Below are positions 1 to 8,113 of a DNA stretch of 64,000 nucleotides, piece after piece. Position numbers and translations under genes: made by a program. The notes under the pieces are model-generated. The model saw nothing but the letters and a program-made list of their open reading frames with translations, searched no databases and had not been told where the DNA came from. The stretch covers positions 1,008,681 through 1,072,680 of the forward strand of contig NZ_BSTD01000001.1 of assembly GCF_030269325.1 (NCBI RefSeq), read 5' to 3'. Positions within the stretch are counted from its first letter, which is position 1. Each line of letters begins with the position of its first letter. Origin of the DNA: Amycolatopsis sp. NBRC 101858. Lineage in GTDB: Bacteria; Actinomycetota; Actinomycetes; Mycobacteriales; Pseudonocardiaceae.

Positions 1-1460
1 TGGCCGTCCGGAGCAGCATCGCGCTGAGCCACGAAGGCCTGCGGCCCCCGGCGCGGCGCGCGTTCCGGCTGCTCGGGCGGTGCCGGCTCGTCGACCTGCC
101 GGCGTGGGCGGTCACGACGCTCATCGGCGCGCCGGACGCGGACGAGGCGGTCGAAGAGCTCGTCGAAGCCAGCCTGCTGGAGGCCCGCGAACCGGACGCG
201 ACCGGCGAGGGCCGCTACCGGATGCACGACCTCGTCCGGCTGTACGCGGCGGAGGGGCCACCGGTCGAAGGCGGTGCGGCGACGGTGCTCGCGGCGACGC
301 TCGCGCTCGCCGACGCGGCGGCGGCCCGCCTGCCGCGCACGGTGCCGATGCCGGCGATGGCCCACGAGCCGTTCCCGCAGCCGTTGCCGGACGCCCTGGT
401 CGAGCGGCTGCTGGAGCGTCCGGAGGAGTGGTTCGCGGCCGAGCGCGTGAATCTCGTGCGGCTCATCGGGTCGCTGGGTGCGCGGAAGGCGTTGCTGCTG
501 CTGGACAAGCTGAGCGTGTACCTGTACCTGCACGGGCACTACGCCGACATGCGCGCGGCGTACGAAACGGTCCTGGCGGCGACGGAGGACCGCCCGTCGG
601 CGGCGATCGCCGAGGCGAACCTGGCGCTGCTGCGGCACGCGCGCGGGCAGTACGAGGAGGCCGCGGCGGCGTACCGCGAGTGCGCGAAGGAGCTGGAGGC
701 CCACGGCGACCACCGCACGCACGCGTGGGTTTCGGCGAACCTGGCGCACTGCCTGATCGGGCTGGGCCGCGCCGAGGAGGCGTTGCAGACCGCACGCTCA
801 CTGTCCACTTGGGACGACCACTTTCTGGTCCGGGAAGCGGAGTCGGCGGCTCTGCTGCGGCTGGGCCGGGTGGCGGAGGCCCGCGAGGTAGACCTGCTGG
901 CGCTGGCTTCGGCCCGCTCTTCGGGCGACCCGCGCCGCATCGGCACGGCACTGCACGGGTTCGCGTGGTCATCCCTGCTGACGGGCGACGACACGGAGGC
1001 GGCGACGGCGATCGCGGAGTCGGTGGAGCTGCTCCGCGGCACGGTGGCGCGTTCGGCACTGGCGAAGTCGTTGCGAACATCGGGCGCGATCGCGGCGGCA
1101 ACGGGGTCGCGCGACCGAGCGACGGCGGCGTTCGAGGAGGCCCGCGCCCTGGCCCGAGACTTGGACGAGCGGCCCCGCGAGCTGTCGTGCACCAGGGCGA
1201 TAGCGGCGAGCTGGATCGGCGAAGGCCGCGCGGCCCAGGCGATCCCGGTGCTCCGGGCGTGCTTGGACGAGTTCCGCGAGATGGGCGGCAAACCGGCAAC
1301 GGGCTTGACGTGGCTGGTGCTGAGCCGGGCCTGCGAAGAGGCGGGAGAGGAGGAGGCGGCCGCGGAGGCAGCGGCCGAGGCGGAGGGCTTGGCCGACCCA
1401 CGCGACGCAAGCGCAGCCGCCTTGCGACGGGCACTGCTGGCGTTGACGGAGCCGGCCTGA
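1..1460 (+). CDS. AfsR/SARP-type transcriptional regulator, C-terminal part (5' end outside window)
   Basis: The reading frame is already open at base 3 and runs to a TGA at 1458-1460, so only the C-terminal ~485 residues are here. The first ~75 residues end in RMHDLVRLYAAE, the motif that closes the winged-helix part of the NB-ARC module of AfsR/SARP-like regulators. The rest is Ala/Glu/Leu-rich helical repeat sequence like the TPR tail of this family (for example YEEAAAAYRECAKELEAHGD). Full-length members bind DNA through an N-terminal OmpR-like/BTAD region and often control secondary metabolism; that part is not visible. A LuxR-type or plain NB-ARC/TPR regulator is possible. Confidence 0.8.
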   Translation, partial: AVRSSIALSHEGLRPPARRAFRLLGRCRLVDLPAWAVTTLIGAPDADEAVEELVEASLLEAREPDATGEGRYRMHDLVRLYAAEGPPVEGGAATVLAATLALADAAAARLPRTVPMPAMAHEPFPQPLPDALVERLLERPEEWFAAERVNLVRLIGSLGARKALLLLDKLSVYLYLHGHYADMRAAYETVLAATEDRPSAAIAEANLALLRHARGQYEEAAAAYRECAKELEAHGDHRTHAWVSANLAHCLIGLGRAEEALQTARSLSTWDDHFLVREAESAALLRLGRVAEAREVDLLALASARSSGDPRRIGTALHGFAWSSLLTGDDTEAATAIAESVELLRGTVARSALAKSLRTSGAIAAATGSRDRATAAFEEARALARDLDERPRELSCTRAIAASWIGEGRAAQAIPVLRACLDEFREMGGKPATGLTWLVLSRACEEAGEEEAAAEAAAEAEGLADPRDASAAALRRALLALTEPA

Positions 1461-1504
1461 CGACGGATGCCGACCCGGTCGCCTTCGCGCTGGGTAGTTG
1501 CGTT

Positions 1505-2010
1505 CGCCGGGCCCACCTCCGGGCCGGCTGGGCCGACCTCACGCCGACTCCGCCCGACAACCGGCACCGGCCAGCCTCCCCCAGTGAGCCCCCTCGCCTC
1601 ACCCGGCAACCGGCGCTCGGCCACCCCGCCTTGCACGAATGCCCCCTCATCCGGCGAAGCCGAACGAGGCCAGCCCGGCCACCCCTGCCGGACCTCGGCT
1701 TTCGCGCAGCCCCGAACCGCGCCCGGCTTGCTCACTCGCGCGGTACCGGCCCAGCCGCCCCTCCGGAGAGCGGGACTTGCGCTCGCCGAGCCCACCTCCC
1801 GCCGACTCCGCCCACCGGCCGGCCTCCCCCAATGAGCCCCCTCGCCTCACCCGGCAACCGGCGCTCGGCCACCCCCGCCCTGCGCGAACGCCCCTCATCC
1901 GGCGAAGCCGAACAAGGTCAGCCCGGCCGCCCCCGCTCAACCTCGGCTTCGCACGGCCCCGAACCGCACTCGGCTTGCGCGGCACCGGCCCCTCCGGTGA
2001 GCGCCCCTCG
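1505..2010. repeat. Imperfect tandem duplication of ~250 bp, non-coding
   Basis: The 680 bases after the regulator gene hold no convincing gene. They contain two diverged copies of one block, about 1512-1776 and 1790-2009. Shared stretches in the same order include CCCCCTCGCCTCACCCGG (1589 and 1837), CTCATCCGGCGAAGCCGAAC (about 1647 and 1894) and CCCCGAACCGC. Frames open through it are a by-product of high GC. Confidence 0.75.
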
Positions 2011-2052
2011 CCCTCACCGAACCCCCGCCGTAACCCCGCACTGGAACAAACA

Positions 2053-2082
2053 GGGTGGTGCCGCCCCCTCACGGCACCACCC
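2053..2082. terminator. Hairpin terminator after the 2139-2690 gene
   Basis: Perfect 11-base stem, GGGTGGTGCCG (2053-2063) with CGGCACCACCC (2072-2082), and an 8-base loop. It lies 56 bases past the stop of the minus-strand gene. There is no clear U-tract, which is common for actinobacterial terminators. Confidence 0.6.
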
Positions 2083-2138
2083 CAGCCCACAGACGCCGGG
2101 CGAACCAAAATCCGGCCGGCGCCACCCCCAGGGAGCTG

Positions 2139-2690
2139 TTACCGACCCTTGCGCGCCCGGGCGTACCGGTTGATCGCCGGCAACCACGCCAGCGCCACGA
2201 CCACCAGACCCGTCGCGAGCGTCAGCCAAGCGATCCCGCGGATCGCTGCCGTTCCGCCCTCGATGTCCGTTGCCAGCCTCAGCGCCACGGCCGCGTTCGC
2301 CAGCGCCGCCAACGTCACCAGCACCCGGACCCACACCGCGCCGCGCAGGGCCAGCAACCCCCACAACACCAGCACCGCGCCGAAGAACACCGCCATCGCT
2401 CCGCGTACCTGGAGCGTGCTCTGCACCTCGTCCAGGGCCGCCTCCAGCAGCGCGCCGCCGTCGGCCTTCACCGAGTCCGCCGAAGCGCCGGTGATCGCCG
2501 CGATCGTCTGCGCCGCCACGTCCAGCGCCATGTCGCGGCCGCCGACGAAGTACAGCACCCCGTCGACGATCGCGGCCAGCGCCGACACCACGGCCACCCC
2601 CACGAGCGCCAGCAGCGCTCCGGGGCGGGACGGCGCCGCGACCGGGGCAGGCTGGGGAAGCCCGGTCGCGGCATCGGGATAGGAAGTCAC
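2139..2690 (-). CDS. Small multi-pass membrane protein, function unknown
   Basis: 183 residues. Four hydrophobic segments are visible: about 22-45 (ALLALVGVAVVSALAAIVDG), 95-112, 117-135 and 150-170, ending in a basic tail (RYARARKGR). The start is set at GTG 2690 because GAGGAGAA lies just upstream; the frame extends 14 codons further without a better site. It is last in the minus-strand direction after manA and is followed by a hairpin. I do not recognise the family. Confidence 0.7.
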   Translation of the reverse strand: MTSYPDAATGLPQPAPVAAPSRPGALLALVGVAVVSALAAIVDGVLYFVGGRDMALDVAAQTIAAITGASADSVKADGGALLEAALDEVQSTLQVRGAMAVFFGAVLVLWGLLALRGAVWVRVLVTLAALANAAVALRLATDIEGGTAAIRGIAWLTLATGLVVVALAWLPAINRYARARKGR

Positions 2691-2789
2691 AAGCTCGTTC
2701 TCCTCGAAAATCGACACGATGGGGCGTAACAACCACCCCTACGAGCGATAGTGGAGAAGAGCACCACACGGAACGCACACAGAAGTGCG

Positions 2790-4025
2790 TCAGTCGTCGC
2801 AGGTTCCCGCCGTCGCGCGGAACAGCTGGGCCCGCGCCCCGTCCAGCGGACGCACGCGCACCGGCGGGTCCGCCGCCGGCAGCCACACCGACTGACCCCG
2901 GCGCAGCTCGACCTTCTCGCCGTCGTCGGCCGTCACGAGCAGGTCGCCTGCCGTGCACAGCAGGATCTGCGGGCCCACGCTGTCGACCGAGATCTCGTCG
3001 TCCTCGCCCGGCGCCCACTCGACGCGCGACAGCTCGAACTCCGGCGCGTCCGTGCGGTACACCGCGAGGCGGTCGCCGCCGTCGCCGCACTGGACCGGCA
3101 TCTCGCCGCACGCGAAGTCGACCACGCGCAGCAGCTCCGGGACGTCCACGTGCTTCGGCGTCAGGCCGCAGCGCAGGATGTTGTCCGAGTTCGCCAGGAT
3201 CTCCACGGCGGTGCCGTGCAGGTACAGGTGCAGGTTGCCGGCGGGCAGGTAGATCGCCTCGCCCGCGCGCAGCGTCAGCCGGTTCAGCAGCAACGCCGCC
3301 AGCACGCCCGCGTCCCGCGGGTGCGTCTCCCCGAGCTCGAGGATCGTCCGGCACTCGACCGCGAACTCGCCGTGCTCCTGGACGTGCTTGACGCACGAGT
3401 CGAGCACCTCCGGCAGCAACGAGTCGAGCGACGACTGCGGCAGCGTGATCCACGTCGTGAACAGCGCCCGCAGCCCGGACGGGTCCGGCTGCGCCTCGAG
3501 CAGCCCGGTGTACTTCGCCAGCCCGGGCGTCTCGATCGCCTTCAGCAGCTTCACCGTGCGCTCGGGCTCGCGGAACCCGGCCAGCGCGTGGAACTCCGTC
3601 AGCGCGCAGACGAGCTCCGGTTTCGCCGTCGGGTCCGGGTAGTTGCGGTTCGACGCGTCCCGCGGGATGCCCAGCCGCTCCTCGCGGGCGTGGCCCTCCG
3701 CGGCCTGCGCCGCCGACGGGTGCGCCTGCATCGACAGCGGCTCCTCCGCGGCGAGGATCTTCAGCAGGAACGGCAGCCGCCCGCCCCAGCGCTTCGCGCA
3801 CCGCTCGCCGAGCTGCCGCACCGGGTCGGCGTCGACCAGCTCGAGCAGGCTCCGCTCGGTCCCGTCGGGGCCGATGACGTGTGACGGGTCGCCCGGGTGG
3901 GCACCCATCCACAGTTCGGCCTCGGGGTGCGGCGCGGGTACCGGACGGCCCAGCAGCTCGGGGATCGCCGTCCGCGATCCCCAGGCGTAGGGCCGCACCG
4001 CGTTGCGCAGCAGCTCCACTGTCAC
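2790..4025 (-). CDS. manA: Mannose-6-phosphate isomerase, class I
   Basis: 411 residues. Interconverts fructose-6-phosphate and mannose-6-phosphate in the cytoplasm, feeding GDP-mannose for glycolipids and mannosylated polymers. The type I phosphomannose isomerase signature is visible: PYAWGS near the N-terminus, the zinc-ligand motif SMQAHPS near residue 100, KPE, and YLPAGNLHLYLHG near 260. GTG start with a GGAG upstream. It lies downstream of manB, Trm112-like and TobH-like genes on the same strand, the order of Rv3257c-Rv3255c in M. tuberculosis. Confidence 0.95.
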   Translation of the reverse strand: MTVELLRNAVRPYAWGSRTAIPELLGRPVPAPHPEAELWMGAHPGDPSHVIGPDGTERSLLELVDADPVRQLGERCAKRWGGRLPFLLKILAAEEPLSMQAHPSAAQAAEGHAREERLGIPRDASNRNYPDPTAKPELVCALTEFHALAGFREPERTVKLLKAIETPGLAKYTGLLEAQPDPSGLRALFTTWITLPQSSLDSLLPEVLDSCVKHVQEHGEFAVECRTILELGETHPRDAGVLAALLLNRLTLRAGEAIYLPAGNLHLYLHGTAVEILANSDNILRCGLTPKHVDVPELLRVVDFACGEMPVQCGDGGDRLAVYRTDAPEFELSRVEWAPGEDDEISVDSVGPQILLCTAGDLLVTADDGEKVELRRGQSVWLPAADPPVRVRPLDGARAQLFRATAGTCDD

Positions 4026-4073
4026 CTCAACTCCACTCCTTCGGCGCCGGCCGGGGCCGGTGCTCGGCGGCTC

Positions 4074-5168
4074 TCAGGCCGTCACGGGCTCGAAGCGGCC
4101 CGCGCCGCCGATGCTGCCCGCCGCCAGCCCGAGATAGACCGCCGCCAGTTCGAACCGCAGTGCCAGCACCGCGGCCCGTACGATTTCGTCCGCCTCGATC
4201 TCCTCGGCCGGGGCGATGACGTCCGCACCGGGCAGCAGATCCTCGACTTGGTAGCGCGCCGCGTCCGTGGCCGGACCGGTTCGCACCGAGAGGAGCAGCA
4301 CCCGGGTCGGGATGTCACCTGATGGATCGTCCGGATCGGCGAAGATGTCACGCTCCGCGCCACTTGATTGCGCTGCCCGCCGCAACGCGGGGCGCGCCAG
4401 TGCCTGACGATAGTCCTCGACGTCGCACACAGTAGCCGCATGGGCGGCGAACGCGTGCGCAGCGTGTTCGCCGACGGCCACCGCGACCGGGTCCAGCCCC
4501 CACAGCAGCGGCACGCGGTCGGCGACGCGCAGGGCGAGCGCCTTGGCCGGGTTCGCGAACGAGTCCCGCGCCAGGTAGTCCTTTTCGGCCTCCAGGTCGA
4601 GCTGGTCGGCCAGCACCTGGACGTCGGCCACCAGCAGGCCCAGCGCGTTCGCGGTGAGCAGCCCGGCGGCCAGGCCGCGCGGGAACGCGAGCTCGGGCGG
4701 CACCGGGACGCGCGGCGCCAGCAGCACGCCCTTGCCCGCCACCGCGGCCGCGACCGGTCCTTCCGACGGCGCGGAGAGCACCACCGAAGCGCCGAAGCGC
4801 GCCGCACGTTCCAGCGACGCGGCGAGCTCGCGGTCGCCGGGGTCGTCGGTGTGCGCGAAGACGACGTCGAGCGCGCCGATCCAGCTCGGCACCACCTCGG
4901 CCACCACGACCGGCACCGGGCACGACGGCGCCAGCAGCGCCGCGAGCAGCCGGGTGAGCGTCCGGCTCACGCCCGGCCGGTCGATCAGCACGACGGCACG
5001 CGGACGGCCCACGTCGAGCCGGTCGGACAGCTCCAGCTCGGCGGCCATCTCGGCGGTCGCGCGCACCTGGGCACCGGCCATCGCGGCCGCCCGGAGGAGC
5101 CCCGCGCTGTCGGCCTCGGCCAGCCGCGCGGGGTCGTCGAGCAACGAGTCGTCAAGCACTGTCGGCAT
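4074..5168 (-). CDS. TobH-like phosphosugar isomerase/SIS-type protein
   Basis: 364 residues. Matches the position and character of the Rv3256c/TobH family, SIS-like proteins always found between phosphomannomutase and mannose-6-phosphate isomerase genes. Visible are an N-terminal LLDDPARLAEADSAGLLRAAA segment and a Rossmann-like VVLIDRPGVSRTL stretch. The catalytic role is not established; a phosphosugar-binding or isomerase function is inferred from neighbours. The start is ATG 5168 (MPTVLDDS), overlapping the Trm112-like gene by 17 bases, which suggests translational coupling. Confidence 0.85.
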   Translation of the reverse strand: MPTVLDDSLLDDPARLAEADSAGLLRAAAMAGAQVRATAEMAAELELSDRLDVGRPRAVVLIDRPGVSRTLTRLLAALLAPSCPVPVVVAEVVPSWIGALDVVFAHTDDPGDRELAASLERAARFGASVVLSAPSEGPVAAAVAGKGVLLAPRVPVPPELAFPRGLAAGLLTANALGLLVADVQVLADQLDLEAEKDYLARDSFANPAKALALRVADRVPLLWGLDPVAVAVGEHAAHAFAAHAATVCDVEDYRQALARPALRRAAQSSGAERDIFADPDDPSGDIPTRVLLLSVRTGPATDAARYQVEDLLPGADVIAPAEEIEADEIVRAAVLALRFELAAVYLGLAAGSIGGAGRFEPVTA

Positions 5169-5373
5169 CGGAATTTCCGCTGTCGCCAGGAGTCTGGGCC
5201 TCGTCGAGGAGCAGCACCGGGATCCCGTCACGGACCGGGTACACCCGGCCGCACTCGGTGCACGTCAGTGCGTCGGCCTCGGGGTCGTCCGGTGCCCCGG
5301 GGCGCAGCGGGGCGTGATCGGGCGACGGGCACGCCAGGATCTCGAGGAGCTGGGCGTCGAGCGTGATGGCCAT
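5152..5373 (-). CDS. Trm112-family small zinc-ribbon protein
   Basis: 73 residues from ATG 5373, behind GGAGG. The pattern LLEILACPSPDHAPLRPG ... LTCTECGRVYPVRDGIPVLL is the YcaR/Trm112 fold with cysteines positioned for a zinc ribbon. Eukaryotic Trm112 activates methyltransferases; bacterial members are small stand-alone proteins of unsettled role. It is translationally overlapped by the TobH-like gene and follows manB by 84 bases. Confidence 0.88.
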   Translation of the reverse strand: MAITLDAQLLEILACPSPDHAPLRPGAPDDPEADALTCTECGRVYPVRDGIPVLLLDEAQTPGDSGNSDADSA

Positions 5374-5457
5374 GGTTCCTCCATACCACGCGATGAGGTG
5401 TGGTGAAGGGCACCTTCCGGACACAGTTGGCCGCGGAAGCCCCTCCACGGGGACGGG

Positions 5458-6813
5458 TCAGCTGCGGATGATCGCGAGTACTTCGTCCACCAGCCCCTGC
5501 ACGGCCTCGGCGTTCGCGGCCTCGACGTTCAGCCGGAGCAGCGGTTCGGTGTTCGAGGGGCGCAGGTTGAACCAGGCACCGCCCGGCAGCTGGACGGTCA
5601 GCCCGTCCAGCTCGTCGAGCTCGACGCCGGGGCGCACGCCGAAGTCGTCCTTGACGGCCATCATCTTCGCGACCTGGTCGTCGACGGTGGAGTTGATCTC
5701 ACCGGAGGCCGCGTAGCGCGAGTACGCGCTGGTCAGGTCGGACAGCGGACCGTCCTGCTCGCCGAGGGCGGCGAGCACGTGCAGCGCCGCCAGCATGCCG
5801 GTGTCGGCGCGCCAGAAGTCGCGGAAGTAGTAGTGCGCGGAGTGCTCGCCGCCGAAGATGGCGCCGGTCTTGGCCATCTCGGCCTTGATGAACGAGTGCC
5901 CGACGCGGGTGCGGACCGGCTTGCCACCGTGCTCGGCGACGATCTCCGGCACGCCCTTGGACGTGATCAGGTTGTGGATGATCGTGCCGCCCGGGTCCTT
6001 GGCCAGCTCGCGGACGGCGACCAGCGCCGTGATCGCGCTCGGCGAAACCGGCTCGCCGCGCTCGTCGACGATGAAGCAGCGGTCGGCGTCGCCGTCGAAG
6101 GCCACGCCCGCGTCCGCACCGACCTCGCGCACCTTCGCCTGCAGGTCGACGATGTTCGCCGGGTCCAGCGGGTTGGCCTCGTGGTTCGGGAAGCTGCCGT
6201 CGAGCTCGAAGTACATCGGGACGACGTCGATCGGCAGCCCGTCGAAGACGGTGGGGACGGTGTGCCCGCCCATGCCGTTGCCGGCGTCGACCACGATCTT
6301 CAGCGGCCGGTTGGCGGACAGGTCGACGAGGTTGCGCAGGTAGGCGGCGTAGTCGGCGAGGACGTCCCGCTCCGACACGGTGCCGCGCTGGCCCTCGAAC
6401 CCGGGCACGCCCTGCTCGACGGTGTCGCGGATCTCGGCGAGCCCGGTGTCCTGGCCGACCGGGGACGCGCCGGCGCGGCACATCTTGATGCCGTTGTACT
6501 TGGCCGGGTTGTGGCTCGCGGTGAACATCGCGCCCGGCAGGTTCAGCGAACCCGAGGCGAAGTAGAGCTGGTCGGTGCTGGCCAGCCCGATGCTCACGAC
6601 GTCGAGACCCTGCGAGGTGACGCCCTCGGCGAAGGCCGCCGCCAGGCCCGGCGACGAGTCGCGCATGTCGTGCCCGATCACCACCGCGGGCGCCTCGGGC
6701 TTGATGAGCAGGGCGAACGCGGCGCCGAAGTCGCGGACGAGGTCCGCATCGAGCTGCTCGCCGACCACGCCGCGAATGTCGTAGGCCTTCACGATGCCCG
6801 AAAGGTCTGGCAC
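5458..6813 (-). CDS. manB: Phosphomannomutase/phosphoglucomutase
   Basis: 451 residues. Converts mannose-6-phosphate to mannose-1-phosphate (and possibly the glucose isomers), cytoplasmic. It shows the alpha-D-phosphohexomutase landmarks: IVKAYDIRGVVGEQL at the N-terminus, the phosphoserine loop FTASHNPAKYNGIK near residue 100, the metal loop DGDADRC near 240, the sugar loop GGEHSAHYY near 315 and the phosphate-binding RPSNTEPLLRL near the end. GTG start with GGAG six bases upstream. First gene of the mannose block on this strand. Confidence 0.95.
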   Translation of the reverse strand: MPDLSGIVKAYDIRGVVGEQLDADLVRDFGAAFALLIKPEAPAVVIGHDMRDSSPGLAAAFAEGVTSQGLDVVSIGLASTDQLYFASGSLNLPGAMFTASHNPAKYNGIKMCRAGASPVGQDTGLAEIRDTVEQGVPGFEGQRGTVSERDVLADYAAYLRNLVDLSANRPLKIVVDAGNGMGGHTVPTVFDGLPIDVVPMYFELDGSFPNHEANPLDPANIVDLQAKVREVGADAGVAFDGDADRCFIVDERGEPVSPSAITALVAVRELAKDPGGTIIHNLITSKGVPEIVAEHGGKPVRTRVGHSFIKAEMAKTGAIFGGEHSAHYYFRDFWRADTGMLAALHVLAALGEQDGPLSDLTSAYSRYAASGEINSTVDDQVAKMMAVKDDFGVRPGVELDELDGLTVQLPGGAWFNLRPSNTEPLLRLNVEAANAEAVQGLVDEVLAIIRS

Positions 6814-6893
6814 GCCGTCTCCCCGCGATTAGTCGTCCCGGCGCCCGCTGCGCCGCGCGGAAAGCCTACCGGCGGGGGTGGTGGGTTACGCGT

Positions 6894-7247
6894 TCAGGCG
6901 CGACCGGGGAGGACACGCAGGTGCCCGCGGCGGCCGGAGGGGCCTTCCGGCTCGGGCGCGGGGGCCGGCTTGCCGGGGCGGCCGGCCTCGCGCACGGCCT
7001 CGGCCAGCGCCGTCAGCTCGTCGGCCGACGGGTCCGGAGCGGCGAAGGCGCCTTCGTGCCGGACGACTTCCCAGCCCTTGGGGACGGTCAGCCGCAGCGC
7101 ATGGGCTTCGCAGAGGTCGTACGAGTGCGGCTCGGAAGCGGTGGCCAGGGGGCCGACGACGGCGGTCGAGTCACTGTAGGCATACGTCAGCGTGGCCACA
7201 GCCGGCTCGAGACAGCCGGTACGCGAACACTTCCGTACGCTCCGCAC
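6894..7247 (-). CDS. DUF3499 family protein (Rv3258c-like)
   Basis: 117 residues from a GTG at 7247 (VRSVRKCSRTGC). The N-terminal cysteine/histidine pattern RKCSRTGCLEPAVATLTYAY ... SYDLCEAHALRLTVPKGWE is characteristic of the actinobacterial DUF3499 family; the C-terminus is a low-complexity Pro/Glu/Gly tail. The C-x4-C and C-x2-H spacing suggests a metal site, but no function is known. It precedes manB on the same strand as in mycobacteria and diverges from the zincin-like gene, with a 79-base shared promoter region. Confidence 0.88.
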   Translation of the reverse strand: MRSVRKCSRTGCLEPAVATLTYAYSDSTAVVGPLATASEPHSYDLCEAHALRLTVPKGWEVVRHEGAFAAPDPSADELTALAEAVREAGRPGKPAPAPEPEGPSGRRGHLRVLPGRA

Positions 7248-7326
7248 GATCCGAAACGATAGCGCGTCGCCGCAAGCTAGTAGGAGCGACACGCGCTGGG
7301 ACGTGCCGACCGCATAGACTTCCGGG

Positions 7327-7791
7327 GTGGCGACGGCTCGTGACTTCCGACAGCGGCGGCGCTCGCGACGGGACCGGCACGGCCGGGGCCTGCGCGGGAC
7401 GCTGTACCCGGCGACCCTGCCCGCCGCCGCGAGCCGCGCGGAGCGGTTCGACGCGCTGGTGCTCGACGCGCTCGAGCCGATCGAGGCGCGGTGGCGCCAC
7501 GAGCTGACGAAGCTCGACGTCGCGGTGGACGACGTGCCCGAGGTCCGCGAGAACGGCCGGGCGCCCTCGGACGGCGTGCTGCACGACGGCGCGGTGCCGT
7601 TGTCCCGTCTTGTGCCGGCCGGAGTCGACCGGACGGGGCTGCCGACGCGGGCGCGGATCGTGCTGTACCGGCGGCCGCTCGAGGCGCGGGCGAAGGATCC
7701 GTCGGAGCTGGCCGATCTGGTGCACGACGTGCTGGTCGAGCAGGTGGCCGGGTACCTGGGCGTGGAGCCGGACGTCATCGAAGGCGAGTGA
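7327..7791 (+). CDS. Metallopeptidase-family (zincin-like) protein with degenerate active site, Rv3259-like
   Basis: 154 residues from GTG 7327. A basic N-terminus (RQRRRSRRDRHGRGLRG) is followed by RAERFDALVLDALEPIEARW and LVHDVLVEQVAGYLGVEPDVI. In the DUF1025-type metallopeptidase family this last segment normally carries HExxH; here it reads H-D-V-L-V-E, so zinc proteolysis is doubtful. Gene order (next to DUF3499 and manB) matches Rv3259. It converges on the remnant at 7775-8113. Confidence 0.85.
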   Translation: MATARDFRQRRRSRRDRHGRGLRGTLYPATLPAAASRAERFDALVLDALEPIEARWRHELTKLDVAVDDVPEVRENGRAPSDGVLHDGAVPLSRLVPAGVDRTGLPTRARIVLYRRPLEARAKDPSELADLVHDVLVEQVAGYLGVEPDVIEGE

Positions 7792-8113
7792 CCTGCCGGA
7801 CCGGGCCCTGCTCGTCGACGAAGCAGGCGGGCGCCGTTTCCGGGGCGGGAGCCCGTACAGCGGCCCGACGCGGGGCAGCACCCGCAAGCGCCCGCCTGCT
7901 CGCGGAGGCTCACGTTCAGCGCGCCCAGGCCCTCCACGGTCTCGACCGGCGCGAAGCCGGCCTCTTCACGCATCCGCACCACGTGCGCGCCGCGTTCGGG
8001 CAGCTCGGGCAGCGCGAAGCCGGCCGGGAGCGCGTTCCGCGCGGCCGCGGCGGGTCCGCCACGCGAACGCTTCGTCCAGGACGCGCGGACCCACTGGGCC
8101 GTGATCGTCACGG
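7775..8113 (-). pseudogene. Frame-broken coding remnant downstream of the glycosyltransferase
   Basis: A GTG at 8113 overlaps the glycosyltransferase stop (GTGA). From there about 75 codons have ~92% G/C third positions (VTITAQWVRASWTK... through GLGALNVSLREQAG). The bias then moves to a second frame for ~20 codons (GRLRVLPRVGPLYGLPP) and to a third for the last ~16 (CFVDEQGPVRQVTRLR, TGA at 7775-7777). No single frame is coding-like throughout. I do not recognise the protein. A secreted DUF5719-type gene often sits here in relatives, but these pieces do not clearly match it. A sequencing error or an unusual short gene are alternatives. Confidence 0.4.

Noticed and set aside
80..2173. 697-codon plus-strand open frame over the SARP-type gene and its spacer
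   Set aside because: Arg/Gly/Pro-rich shadow of the true frame with no family features; it also runs through the non-coding duplication.
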